From Mugil cephalus (taxonomy: Eukaryota > Chordata > Actinopteri > Mugiliformes > Mugilidae): DNA of 64,000 nt. The translations under genes and the position numbers were made by a program. The notes below the pieces were generated by a model. That model had not been told where the DNA came from and ran no database searches. It saw only the letters and a program-made list of their open reading frames with translations. Shown here in pieces: positions 14,141-26,146 of the stretch (positions within the stretch are counted from its first letter, which is position 1; the number at the start of each line of letters is the position of its first letter). The stretch is from the NCBI RefSeq assembly GCF_022458985.1, contig NC_061788.1, positions 716,499-780,498 on the forward strand. Reading direction: 5' to 3'.

Positions 14141-15973
14141 ACGCGGATCCGACTCCTGGTTTATTTGCTCGTCCATGTCGCTCTGTGAGACGTGGATAGA
14201 AAACGCCGCGTCGACGCCCTCACAGGGTCACGCACCACATTGCACCGTAAAACAAAGTCGAAGCTCGAGTGTGATACAAAAATAAAGATATTATTTACAG
14301 AGAAGAACAACAGGCGGTGAAACAGGAGGCAGTGGAGATAAATATCTGTACACGTCCCACTGAGCTCCAGCATCAAGACGTCAGTGCTCCATCCGTTCGG
14401 TGGGTCACTGCTTCCTGACACGTCGTGGCTTCGTTGGATTGTTGGTGACAGGAAGTGAAACCTTTGATTATCTCAGACACAACAAGATTTATACAAGAAA
14501 GACGAGAGACGTTTAACACTTTAATGTTTTACTGCGGCTCCTCCACCTCCACCAGCTCTGAGGTTCTGTTCAGACCTGGTTACTGGACCCATCTGGTCTG
14601 TAGAGTCCAGATCAGAGTCCAGGTGTGAACCCGCAGTGAGTCCGGGTCCAGTAAAGACCCACCTGGTAGAAACGATGCCCTGAATATGAGCAGGGATGTG
14701 CCGATACCAGCGTGAGAGCGATTCTGATCAGCTGACACGGGAATGAACCTGGACGCTCTTTTTAAACAGCAGGGGGCGTATTTCAGTTTTCAGACCGGAC
14801 CGGATCAGCTGGTCTTCCTGTAAATCCCAGACCAGGATCACATGCAGCCTCAGTCTGTTTATCAGAATTATTTATTTTAACCTGGGATTTGTTTTAAAGA
14901 TCCAGTTTTTCATTTATTTTCTTGATGTTAAGATAAAATTTCTTTTAAGAAGAAGATGTTTGTGTCGGAGGAATGAAAAGAGATTCTCTTTAATTTGTTA
15001 AAAAGAAAATATCATTTGTAGTTTTTATATATTCATTCATAGTTTGTGTTTTGAATCCTGACTCAGAAATGTGTTTTTTGTCTGACGGATAATTAAAGGA
15101 AACTCATTCTGTTAAAATGTTAAAACCATGAGAAAATCGTCTGGTTAATCCGGTATCATTCTTCATATCGAGCATCGTCACATCCTGATAACGAGACTTT
15201 TAACAGATTCTGGACCTGGAGCTGAAACCAAACTAAACCAGAACCTAATCTGAACCAGGATCAACGAGGAGGATGATGATTCACTATTTATTATTTCTGT
15301 ATCTCCTTCTCACCTGAGATGTTTCTTCTCTCTGAGGATGGAAGAAGGTTCCAGGGTTCAGGTCTGACACCAGACTGAGACCAGATGTGGATTTAAACTA
15401 ACCAGGTCTGAACGGTCCCTTACAGAACACGGATCCTGATCCTATCATTTGGTTCCTGTCTGAACGGTTCTGATAAAGTCTGGATTTAAAACAGAGAAAC
15501 AGGGACGTGGGCGTGGCCTTCTGGTTTAAGGCTGAGCTGGAATCTCTCAGATTTGATGCTATTAGCATCAGATAAAAATCAGTGAGCTAAAAGATAGAAA
15601 ACCCAGCAGAGAGGAAGGGGGGTCCTGGATCGTCCCCAAAAACTGATCCGTGAGTCAAATCGTTCAGGCCCAAGGAGGACGAGCTGGAGACAGAGTCAGC
15701 ATCCGGGCAGGCGAAGGAGGGGGGAGGCGTCTGGGGGGGCGGGGGAGGCGTCTGGGGGGGTGGGGGAGGCGTCTGGTCCACGTTGTGCTCTTTAGAACCC
15801 GATGAGTGAAGGACCTGCAGCCCAGGAGGAAACACAACGTGATCACAGAGAAACTGATGGAGAAGAAGAACGTGTTCTGAGAGGAGACGTACGGGTGAGG
15901 CAGAGATCCAGAGTCCAGGCCGATGAGGGAGGAGGAGGCTGGAGGGGTGAGGGTGAGGGTGGGAGGGGGTGAG
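14140..15973 (-). other. mfhas1: Probable mfhas1 3' UTR
   Basis: The mfhas1 stop codon is at 15976-15974 and no further splice-linked coding sequence was found below it. AATAAA motifs on the minus strand occur at about 14165-14160 and 15292-15287, so the 3' UTR could run as far as about 14.14 kb. A proline-rich open frame inside (15587-15835) comes from a C-rich repeat and is not taken as coding. The extent is inferred. Confidence 0.45.
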
Positions 15974-16104
15974 TTATTTGAGCCCAGGGCTGAGGGCGGT
16001 GGGCGTAGGTGGGTAAACCAGAGCCACGTTGACCCGCTCAGAACCATTCTTTGGACAGATGATCTCAGTCAGACCTTCAGGCCGAGGCTGGCTCAGCAGC
16101 TCAC
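15974..16104 (-). CDS. mfhas1: mfhas1 terminal coding exon
   Basis: The acceptor TTTCAG on the minus strand precedes 16104. The exon completes the Gly codon split at the donor after 26147, then reads ELLSQPRPEGLTEIICPKNG and SERVNVALVYPPTPT before TAA. The vertebrate MFHAS1 C-terminus has almost the same residues, so this distant exon belongs to the gene at 26147-29048. It encodes about 43 residues and ends slightly shorter than the mammalian protein. It is separated from the main exon by a ~10 kb intron. Confidence 0.92.
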
Positions 16105-16109
16105 CTGAA

Positions 16110-16197
16110 ACAACAACAACAACAACAACAACATCATCATCATCATCATCATCATCACCATCACCTTCATCATCATCATCATCATCATCATCACCAT
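16110..16197. repeat. (CAA)n/(CAT)n microsatellite
   Basis: A compound trinucleotide run immediately beside the mfhas1 terminal-exon acceptor: CAA repeats then CAT repeats with two ACC interruptions. On the mfhas1 strand this forms the GTT/ATG-rich approach to the splice acceptor. Confidence 0.9.
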
Positions 16198-16367
16198 CTT
16201 CATACAGGTTAGATGAAGTCAATGAGGAGCAGGACGGGGACGGATCATTTCATTTAACTCTGGTTTTAAGTGCTTGTGTCCTGTGTGGTGCTATGACCCC
16301 TCCCTGCCTGCAGGGGTGGCTGTGTTTTATATTTTCAGTTTCAGCTTCCTGTATGAGACCTGAAGAT

Positions 16368-16963
16368 TAGGGCTGGGTGATACTGGGAATGTTGGTATCG
16401 ATCCGATACCCAGTAAATACTGGGCTAGTATCGCCGAAAGTTGGTTATGATAAAAAACAGGAAAAATATTTCAGGAAATAAACTGTTTTTTTCTTAACGA
16501 ATTACAATATAAAACAATTTAACAGTATAAAATATTTCCATGTTTACTACACAATTGTTTTAGAATAAAAGTCATTCGTGCAAAATAAGAAAAAGGAACG
16601 AGGCAAATATATAACAATGTCAACAACACAACAACAATGGAAAAGTCAATAACAAAGTCAGCTGAGTAAAATAATTAAACAACTGTTAATAATAATAATA
16701 ATAATAACAATAATAATAATAATAATAAATATTAAAAAGAAGGGAAATGTTGGCTGTTGTGCGATGCCAGGTGATACTAACGTCTGAGTGTCACCTTTTC
16801 CTACAGGTGAGGACGGGGGAGAGAAGCTGCATAAACTCAGTGAGGAGTCATAGACGAGAAACTGGAATAAAAGTATCAATCTCAGCACGCTGGTATCGAC
16901 CCGATACCGATACTGGCTTTGGTATTGATACTACTGATATTTAGATCGATACGTCCAGCCCTG
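16368..16963. mobile_element. Non-autonomous hAT-like element (596 bp)
   Basis: Ends TAGGGCTGG and CCAGCCCTG form near-perfect terminal inverted repeats. Flanking 8 bp copies CTGAAGAT (16360-16367) and CTGAGGAT (16964-16971) differ by one base, the target-site length of hAT transposons. Subterminal regions carry inverted TATCGATCCGATACC-type sequence. No transposase is seen, and the interior is AT-rich with an (AAT)n tract. It lies in the mfhas1 intron. Confidence 0.8.
16684..16729. repeat. (AAT)n microsatellite inside hAT-like element
   Basis: About 15 AAT units with one AAC interruption. Confidence 0.9.
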
Positions 16964-17122
16964 CTGAGGATCTGGACTTTAGTCAGTCAGTAATTCTGTA
17001 GGTTAGTTAGCTCGTCTACGTTCACCCTGAAGGTTTAAAGGTTTTCTGTTGTTCAGTTCTGGTTCTGTTCGGGAAGAGTCAGCTTCTAGTGTCATGTGTC
17101 CGGTCGTAACAATGGTCAATAA

Positions 17123-17539
17123 TAGGGATGTCAGAAAATATCGGCCAACCGATAATATCGGCCGATATTAGCCTATTGTTGTAATATCTGTTCATATCGT
17201 TATCGGTTTTACCACCGATAATCAAAGCAGATAACATGATGCCCGGGTTGTGCTAGTGCTGCTTGTTGGGTCCTGAGACATTTACTGGCGCGTGATTGAT
17301 GACCTCATCAAACCGCACCCAGAGCCAAAACAACAACAGAGTGTAGCTAGTGCGGCTAACAGGTTGCTTGCTACCTAAAATTAGTCTGGGCGGAAAAAAA
17401 AGGAGAATCAGGAATTAATTTGGAAATAATAATAATAATAATAACAATAATAATAATAATAATAACAATAATAATAATACATAATTTACACAATATCGGC
17501 TATCGGCTATCGGCAAAAAGTCACTATCGGACATCGCTA
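17123..17539. mobile_element. Short TIR element, hAT-like (about 417 bp)
   Basis: Ends TAGGGATGTC and GACATCGCTA are inverted with one mismatch. Subterminal ATCGGCC-type repeats occur at both ends in opposite orientation. The interior contains an (AAT)n tract at about 17425-17478. A clean 8 bp target duplication could not be fixed because the flanks are AT-rich. It lies in the mfhas1 intron. Confidence 0.6.
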
Positions 17540-18067
17540 ATAAATGACAAACCAAACTGTCCCAGGACACTTTGCCCCCAGATGGAAATGTCCAGGTTTC
17601 TTCAGGTTTAAAAGAACCTCCATTGTCTTTGTCCTCCTCTGGTTTCAGAACGTTTCATAAATCATCTGGACACGGTTTGTTATTAGAAATGAAACTAAGC
17701 TAAAAATCAGAAAACAACTAAAACCAGGACTGAACCAATGAGAATGAGGTTCGAATCGTCTGCTCAGTCTGAAGTTATATGTGTTTAATAAATAAGATTA
17801 ACAATAAGAGGAAACTGCTGCAGACGTCCACCAGAGGACGCTGTCCCCCCCAGAGGACCAGGATTGACTGACTTCCCCCTGAACCTCGTCTCTCAGGATG
17901 AGTCACGTCATCGTCATGTATCTGATCTGAATCTGAGTATTCTCCTAAAAATCACTGGACTCAGAATCATTTCATTGATCCCAGGAGGGAATTAGTTTTT
18001 CATTACATCAGCTCCTCCTCAGAGTGTTCGGCACAAACACAGCCATGTAGGAGAATCAGTGAGAGTA

Positions 18068-18135
18068 ATATACAATATAATATAATATAATATGATATAA
18101 TATAATATAATATGATATAATATAATATAGTATAA
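18068..18135. repeat. (TATAA)n minisatellite
   Basis: Five-base TATAA units with regularly spaced TATGA variants. Confidence 0.85.
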
Positions 18136-18448
18136 GTGAACCTGTGTTCCAGGTTGTTGCTCTATAATAACATTGAATAAACTCAGGTTCACTGAAGCTG
18201 ATAAAAGATTTTGCCGTTTAGATTTTTCCAGACCTGATCGTAGTGATTACAGGCGGTAACACCGACACTGGACCGACTGTAACTAGATTTAACTCATTCA
18301 CGTCTTTTCGTTTTGATTTTCTGCAGTAACGTGTTGGAACGTGTTGCCTGGCAGCCTGAACTCAGGGCCCAGTTCAACCCTGACAGCGCCTCATTGTTCC
18401 TGAGTCTCTATTTTTATGGCGAGAACAAATAAGAGATTAAAACGTGTT

Positions 18449-18449
<1 letters not shown>

Positions 18450-18505
<56 letters not shown>
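18450..18505. repeat. (CA)n microsatellite
   Basis: About 28 uninterrupted CA dinucleotides. Confidence 0.95.
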
Positions 18506-18507
<2 letters not shown>

Positions 18508-19009
18508 TAAGCCGATCCCTCCAACGTTTCCTCCGAACAGGAACAGACTGGATCAACACAGCTGACCTATTTTCTTCGTCATCATCATCATCACCTCTGG
18601 CCTGATCACGGGAACTAAAAGGAACCTCTGTTCAGATTTTATCGCCTTCGTCTTCTGAACCGTTACCACGGAGACCAGATCACGTCACTGCAGAACTTCA
18701 CCGAGGAAGAGGAGCGTCACATCTACTGGAAACAGAACTTTATTAAAACTAACTTGTCCGTTGTTTGGTCGGTCTGCTGTCCACCAATCAGAGGGCTCAG
18801 ACGGGACTTCCTGTGTTACGGTTGCTAGGTTACAGTCCCATAGAAACATGCTGATAATCAGTGATAACAACGCGGAGGAGAAACGACAGCAAACACCTGA
18901 TGTTTATATATTAGCACACGGGTAAATACACGACCACGGACCAGAAGCAGCTCATCACAGGGTCTGATCATTTATCCTCTGTTAATTCAGAGACATGAAC
19001 AGAACTCTG

Positions 19010-19148
19010 AGACCAAGACCAGACGGAACCAGGACCATACAGAACCAGGACTAGACAGACCAGGACCAGACAGAACCAAGACCAGACAGACCAGGACTAG
19101 ACAGAACCAGGACCATACAGAACCAGGACCATACAGAACCAGGACCAG
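19010..19148. repeat. Minisatellite of ACCAGGACCAGACAGA-type units
   Basis: Irregular 12-17 base units built on 'agaaccaggacca' repeat about nine times. The open frame across it reflects the repeat. Confidence 0.8.
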
Positions 19149-19407
19149 ATGACACTGATAATTATTAAAGGATAATTTATTACATGTAAACATTCTCTGA
19201 TCTCCTCGTTCTTCTTTGCTCTAGAACGATTGTTCAGTAGTTGTCGTTATTCTCAGGTTATTATTCTCTGGTGTTACTGGTCCGGCCCCTTCAGATTAAA
19301 CTGGTCTGAATGTGGCCCTGGACTCAAATGAGTCTGACTCCTCTGGATTAGGAGATGAGCAGGAAAGTTACCATGGTTACCTCCAGAACTTCTACTCCTA
19401 CTCCTAT

Positions 19408-19505
19408 ATGGTTCTGGCCCTGGTTCTGGCCCTGATTCTGGTCATGGTTCTGGCCCTGGTTTTGTTCATGGTTCTGGTTCTGGCCCTGGTTCTGGTCCAG
19501 GTCTC
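19408..19505. repeat. Minisatellite of GGTTCTGGCCCT-type units
   Basis: Twelve-base units with small variants. It is close in composition to the complement of the tract at 19010-19148 about 300 bp away, so the two tracts are roughly inverted relative to each other. Confidence 0.8.
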
Positions 19506-20052
19506 CAGTAAACTCTGACCCGGGTCGAGCTGCTGTCTGACTGGTGACCTGCCACATTGTGAGCTGATCTGCTGGATTTTCATATCTGTATTGTCCAGGG
19601 TCAGGTCCAGCTTATGATCAGGATTAATGTCCAGATTAACGAGGAAACACGAGGCTGCAGCTGCTTCACTGAGTCAATAACAACACGGACGAAGGACTGA
19701 CGCTCTCTGCAGCACTTAAACCATTAGTCTATTGATCGCTGCTGTTCGACTCCCACATCCACTCACAGCTCCATGACTCCATGACTCCACTGCTGGACTC
19801 TCAGCCCTGAGCTTTGACTGCAGAGCGTCACTACTGGTTTCCACTCTTTTAAAGATATGTCAGTATTTCCCCTCTGGTTTCACATCTGCACATGTGGACG
19901 GATACATGATACGTTTTTAAAGTGAGCCCTGAATGTCAGAGCTGACAGGAAGCTAGAGATGGAGGCGTTAGTCAGTGACCAGTGTGATGTGGATGTGATG
20001 AGGTGGTGGTAGGACATCATCTAAACACAATCCATGGAGTCACTCGGGTCAA

Positions 20053-20078
20053 ACAACAACAACAACAACAACAACAAA
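20053..20078. repeat. (CAA)n microsatellite
   Basis: Nine CAA units. Confidence 0.9.
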
Positions 20079-23000
20079 CACTGATGCTGCAACGTTTAGA
20101 AGAAGAGCAAAGTTTCCTGGAGACTAACCTTCCAGAGAGAGTCAGGGAGTTTATGACCAGAACATTTGTGGAGCAGAGAACACGAGGTACGAGCTCTTCT
20201 CTCCACATTAACTCTGACTGGAAGAAACATTCACTGGACTGAATCCAGTCGGCTCTAGAGAAGACCTCAGGAAGCTACAGGGACCAGAGAGGGACTGGGT
20301 GTTTAAAGACGAGCCTACAGGAAACATGAAACCATCTCCTCCACAGCCTCCAGGATCCTGAGGTGAAACAGTGAGAACACAGCAGAGAATCAAGCTGGAA
20401 GAATCTTTTCTGTGCTGGAGCTGGAGGCAGCAGCGGCTCAAACATCCGGCAGCGTGTCCTGAAGTAGGTCACGGTCTAATAACTCCTCCTCCTCCACAGA
20501 CCTGACGACCAGAGACAGGAATGTGCAGCTCTCATGTCTCCTCCCTCCTCCTCCTCAGCAGGTAGAGGAATCATTTCCAGCCCCCTCCCCCTCCTCCTCC
20601 CCCTCCTCCCCCTTCAGCCTTTCAGCCGCAGCCATAAAAGGAAACAGCCTCGTCTGTGGGACAAGCAGAACTCCTCTTCGTCCAGGAAACTCCCACTGGG
20701 ACGCTGGACGTTTGGAAACCAGTGGCGGCGTCTGGCTGAGCGTTCACAAACAGCTCCCACTTCACTTCCTCCTCCATTGAACGGTCTGAGGAGGAACTGA
20801 GCCAGGAACAAAAACACAGACTGGAGGCTACACAAGGGTCGGTCCAGAGAACCAGGAAGTCAGTCTGCACAGTAAATATGCAGCTTCGTATCTGCAGCTC
20901 ATTCTGGTGAATTCACCTCTCGATCCACACTGATAAGGACTGTAACACTTCATCTACCGCCCACTTAAAGCTTCAACAAGAAACACACTGCAGAGTGGAA
21001 TATAAAGGGAGGGTTTCCTGTAGAGCAGAGTTCATGTTGGGGTGTTTGGCTGCTGGATCACATGATCTGAGCTCATCTATGTGAATGCATGTGGCTTCAA
21101 TTGACTCTGATATGAAACAGCAGCCGCCTCATTCACGTCTTTCAGTTTCATCTGATCTTAAATGAACTGAATCTCTCTGCTGCTAATAATCCTGAACTCG
21201 CTGCACATGTCCAGCTGTGACTGAGACAAAGACCAGGAAGAGGAAGAGAAACAGGAGGCTGGTGTCTAAAAATAAAAGTTAGAAATAAATAAAATGTTCC
21301 ACGACAGTGAGAGAAGTTCACCCTGATTATTAGACGCATCCATTCATCCACTGGTAGAAAAGAACCTGAATCAGAGACGTCTGTTCATTAGTGACGAGGC
21401 TTTAAAAGATTCTGAGAACAAACCAAACTAGAAACTAATCGTTCCTTCCATGTTGTTTTAAAGAAGCGTCCTCGTGACCATGTGAGCGACACCAGACGTT
21501 TTCTGAGGCAGCAGAATAATAACAGTGTCAGGGATTCTTGATTTACTGGCTGACACGTTGTTGGATGTTTGTGGTGAACAGACAAGGATCCAGCAGCCAA
21601 ACACCTCGTCGTGGTCTGAGCCAGACTCACAGCTCCAGAAACCGCTCGACTTTATAATGAAACCATTTTCAGACGTAAAGACGACGTCTGAAAACACAGG
21701 AGACGACAACAACCTGAAGACCAAGATCACTGTGTATCAGACCTGTGGAGCTCTGTAGGGTTAGGGGTTAGGGTTACATTCAGGCTTAGGGGTTAGCTCA
21801 TAAACTACATCTGGTGTCATGGTCTCATTAACCTCCTACAGTCCTCCACTCATACCTGGATGAACAACGCTCCCACCTGCCCATGATTCCTCTCATACCC
21901 TCAAACTGTCGGGTAACATCATCTACGTGTTTGCTTCAGTCAGATGGATGTTTATCTCTACGAACTGGTCCAGGTTCTGGTCCAGGTTCAGGTTTATTCC
22001 TGTTTAAGGGAGTTTTTCTTTTGAAGGGAGTTTGAAGTCAGATTTTGTAAAATGTCTTGAGAGAATCTGTATTAACGCTACAGAAATACAACCGAAGTGA
22101 AACTGGACTGAATCAAGATAAAGCTGGAGATCATGAGCCAGAGACCAGAGCCAGGACCAGTATTAGTATCAGGTCCTGAATCAACAGTACCAGTATCAGA
22201 ACCTTGACCAGGGTCAGGACTAGGAAGAAGCCAGTATCTTGGGTGGTTACTAAGGCCGGACTGATAAACTAGCCAGCTGCACGCTACCAGACCAGATAAG
22301 ACAAGAGCTAATTAGCATAACCAGCTGCCTCCAGCGCTGTGCACATGGTTTCTGGTCGTTTCTGGTCGAAGTTTATATTCATCATGTTTTTGATTTATTT
22401 ATTTATTCACTGTTTGTTCTCCACAAGTTCTGATAATAAAAGTATTTGAATAGTAAAAAGTTCTCCCTTCAATTAATACCTTTCTTAGTATTTGGAGCTA
22501 TATTTAAGCCATTAAAAGAAGGTATTTAATTTTCTTTTAATTGAAAAATGTAAAAATTTTATTGGCCAATATATCAGTTATTGTAGTTTTTATGTCCTTA
22601 TCAGTCGGTCGGGGTCTAGTAATTATTAGTGTTATTTTTGCAGTTTGTTGCTAAAATGCTGACACAGACTTCCTTCCAGTAAATATCATAAGTCCGACTG
22701 ACCCCCCCCCCCATAGGATTACCGCATGGTGACATAATAGGATTGTCTTCCTCTTTCCAGATTACTCACTCTGACAACGAGCCGAACAGTCACCACAGAC
22801 AGAGATAACGTTCGTCATACCTGAAACCTCAGCTCTGATCACAAAGACCCAGAGAATCAGACGAGTTTCAACACGTGAACGTCGGCGTTTGACACAAAAC
22901 AATCTGATACTAAACCATCTTTGATCTGGGAATGATGTCCAGGAACAGGCTCAGTTACATTTCAGACCAATCACAGTTACTGTCTGCGCTGCCACACTTT

Positions 23001-26000
23001 CATTTCTGAGGAGGTGAACGTCACATCAGGTTCAGACTCATCGGCCACCTTCACCAAGTCCACAGACTAATTTAACCAGTCAATCACACAGCAGAAAACC
23101 AAAGTGTGAGTCCAAAGTGACGTCCTCCGAAGTCTTAAACTAGATGTCACCTCCTCAGAAATATATCTACATCTCTCAGAATATTCTCCCTCCGTCCTTC
23201 TCTTATTACACCGTCTACTCAGACGTCTTCTCTCTCTTCTGGTGTTCAGTATTTATCAGTTTCAACTCCAACATGAAGAAATTCAACACAGTTGACCAGA
23301 GAAAAAGACCGTCACACCGCAGCGCAAGTAGAAGTTTGATCCTGCAGAGGGCAGCAACATGATCATTAGATAAAAACTGACTAAAATCCTGAATCAGAAT
23401 CCTCTCTCCTTTGTAGCCGAGTACCTGAACCACTCCAGAGTTTAGCCTGGTTGTTGGCTGGTGGTCAGAGAAGAACTCAACAGAGACTCCAGAGCAGATG
23501 CTAATGGTGATGCTAATCATAGACATAAATAAATAAATATAAATAGATGGCGCATTGACTGTTGTTAATAATAAACAGACAGGTCCTGAAAATAGCTTGA
23601 CAATTTAGCAATTTACAACTTTAACTGTGTGGACACATCATTGCAGCAGGAGTCAATGCTGCATTTGTGATAAGTGTATATGATGATAGCGGTGATGCTA
23701 ATGGAGAAGCTAATGGTGACGCTGCAGACTCAAACCAGTTGAGAGAGTATGAGCCAAGTTAAATACAAACTTGAAAACTTCCAGGTCAAGTTAACACTGA
23801 ATTTATAAGTGAGATACTTTGTGTAAACTATGAAAACTGTGCGATTAAGCTTTTTAAATATTTTAATCTACTGACAGACCTAGTTATTAGTGTTTAGTTT
23901 CAGTCTGCTCAGCTTTTGTGTTGTTTGTAGAAACTAAAGCATCATGGATTAACGGGATTAGACACAGAATGAGTTTATGAGACAAAATACTAGAACAATG
24001 ACTCAGCCTGAACGTGGTGACAGTCACAAGACTGCTAGCTGTTAGCATGCCAGCTAACAGCTTTGTGTCTTCTTTCAGCTGCTCCCAGATAAATCATTAA
24101 ACTAAAAATGTGTTCCCAGCAGGCTCTTGGCACCGATGACATCCTGGAGTCTGCCGCTCACTTTAAGAGTATCTCATTGTGAACATGTTCAGACCGACTC
24201 CTGGCTCAGCTCCGTGGTAAACACGAGCCCGGAGGAAAGCAGGAAGACAACACCTGTCGAACAGGTCGGTTGTGTTTGACCGTTTGAAATCCTTTAACGG
24301 GATTAAGACGAGCCGGCAGAGACTCAGTGAGAACAGCAAGAGTGAAAGTGTTCTGGTCCACAGCAAGAAAACTTAGTCAAACATTTTTCAAATGTGAGCG
24401 TTCTGTCTCGGCCTGTTTTCAGATACGACGTTAACACAACAGAAACTCAGAAATAAGAGGAAGCTGCTTCTCCAGAACAAACACGAACAGACACGATGCA
24501 GCTGATCCAGCCTGGACCTGGTCAACAGTCAACGTCCTGGCTGTTCTCAGATTAACGGGTCTGAGCCATGAACTCTGATCAACTGTCCTCAACCACCGGC
24601 TATTTTGGTGTCCGTCTAATTTTGTAGCGACTGGAGGAAAGTATTTAACACGACTGCTCGGGTGTCACAGAAACACTGGACGACCACAGAGGAGCCACGA
24701 AACCAGAGTTTACTAATTATTATATGAATGAGAAGAAGTGAATGAAATGAAAATAATCAGTCTTCATACTTACATTTATAGTTTAAATCAGAAAAGTGTT
24801 TTCTGCCCATGTTCAAGGGTGGAATTAGATTTATTACAGTTTCTAAACAGTTCTCTTAGTTGTGAAACAGATTTCGAACGTCTTCCTTGGTTCTGGAGGT
24901 TTGAGGCGTCTCCTCCATATTCTGCCTCTAGTTTCTTATCTTTCATGTCTCTTTGCTTTTGTCTAACTCTTCTCCATCCTCACACGTTTTAAATCCTGAC
25001 AGTGCTCTCAGCGTTGGAGCTTCTGTCCTAATCTGGATCTAAGATTAGATATAAGAGAGAGGATGGTGGAGACGGAGGAAACTTAAAGAAATCTGAGGAT
25101 TTCATGACGTCATATCAGATCTTCAAAAACTCCCTGAAGTGTTCAAGTTGTGGGTCAGTTTTTGTGTTTATTTAATACCTTAAAAGAATAAAAGTTGCTT
25201 CAGTGTGAGCTCAGACTGAAGGAGTTGTGGGTCGCAGCAAAGACAAGAGGAGGAAATAAAACCAGTGTTTAGTCTGTTGAGCTCAAACTGCAGCCGAACG
25301 CGTCGAGTCCATAAAAGGCCTGAAGAAAGTGAGAGGTATGAGTGAACTCATGTTTCACATCAGCTCCTCTTTCATCCTCTAAAACATCCCAACTTGTGAC
25401 CAGACTTTTAGTCTGATACAATAGGAGGTTTCTCCAGCTAATCTGAACACCGACTTTTATCTCCCAACCTTTATCCTGTTGATCATCGCGTCTCCACCTG
25501 CATCCATATCAATCTGTTCCGATTTAAATAGGCAGCAGGAAATCACACCACAGCTGCATGAAAACAATCTGCAATCAAGTTTTTCTCAAACTCAAAGTGT
25601 TTCCTGATAAACTGAAATGGCTGAATAGGAAGGAAAGGACTCACGACTGAAATCAGACAGAAATCATTGATTCAGATCAACGAGGACCTAAATAAAAGCT
25701 CAAAGAAACAAAAAAACTAATCTGGAATCAGGTTTAAGATTAAACCAAGAAGAACAATCGCTGCAGAAACTAATTCTCCTTCCTTACAGTTTGATGAAAA
25801 GAACCAGATCAGTGAGCACTTCTCTCACCAGCAGTGTCACAGTAACATCCATTCATCCATCCATCAAAGTATGGATGGTTTCCTCCGCCTCCATCATCCT
25901 CTGGTATCAAAGTTACGTGAGCCCTCGGGGGCATTAAGGCCATCAATGCTCATCTCAGGTGTTTCCAGCATTAATCTCGGAAAACATAATAATAACAACA

Positions 26001-26146
26001 ATAATCACTTTAGCTACTTCTTGTCTATAAATGTTATTATTTAATGGTAGTGAGCTGATTTGTAGTTTATTTCTAGGATCGCCATTAGCTAAAGTCATGA
26101 GATGTGTGAGGCAGTGGAGCGAAGAGGAGGATCAGAGAGGACTTAC

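Larger units (their letters stand above)
17540..26146 (-). other. mfhas1: mfhas1 intron, remaining 8.6 kb
   Basis: No gene seen. It holds simple repeats (listed separately), GGGTTA-like units at about 21759-21776, a fragment at about 22000-22090 resembling a widespread fish repeat, and a decayed TIR-element end near 22545-22622 (ggccaatatatcagtt...gtcggggtctagt). Large frames here are repeat artefacts. Confidence 0.5.

Noticed and set aside
15587..15835. Proline-rich 82-codon frame on the minus strand below mfhas1
   Set aside because: It lies after the mfhas1 stop, its repeats come from a C-rich tract, and no acceptor joins it in phase. It is treated as 3' UTR.
16029..16370. 113-codon frame with Ser and Thr runs
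   Set aside because: CAA/CAT microsatellite plus antisense of the mfhas1 last exon.
19312..19557. Frames across the minisatellites at 19.0-19.5 kb
   Set aside because: The residues simply repeat the minisatellite units.
21755..21800. GGGTTA-like units suggesting an interstitial telomere
   Set aside because: Only two or three imperfect units; too few to claim. A similar short CCCTAA patch is at 60912-60930.
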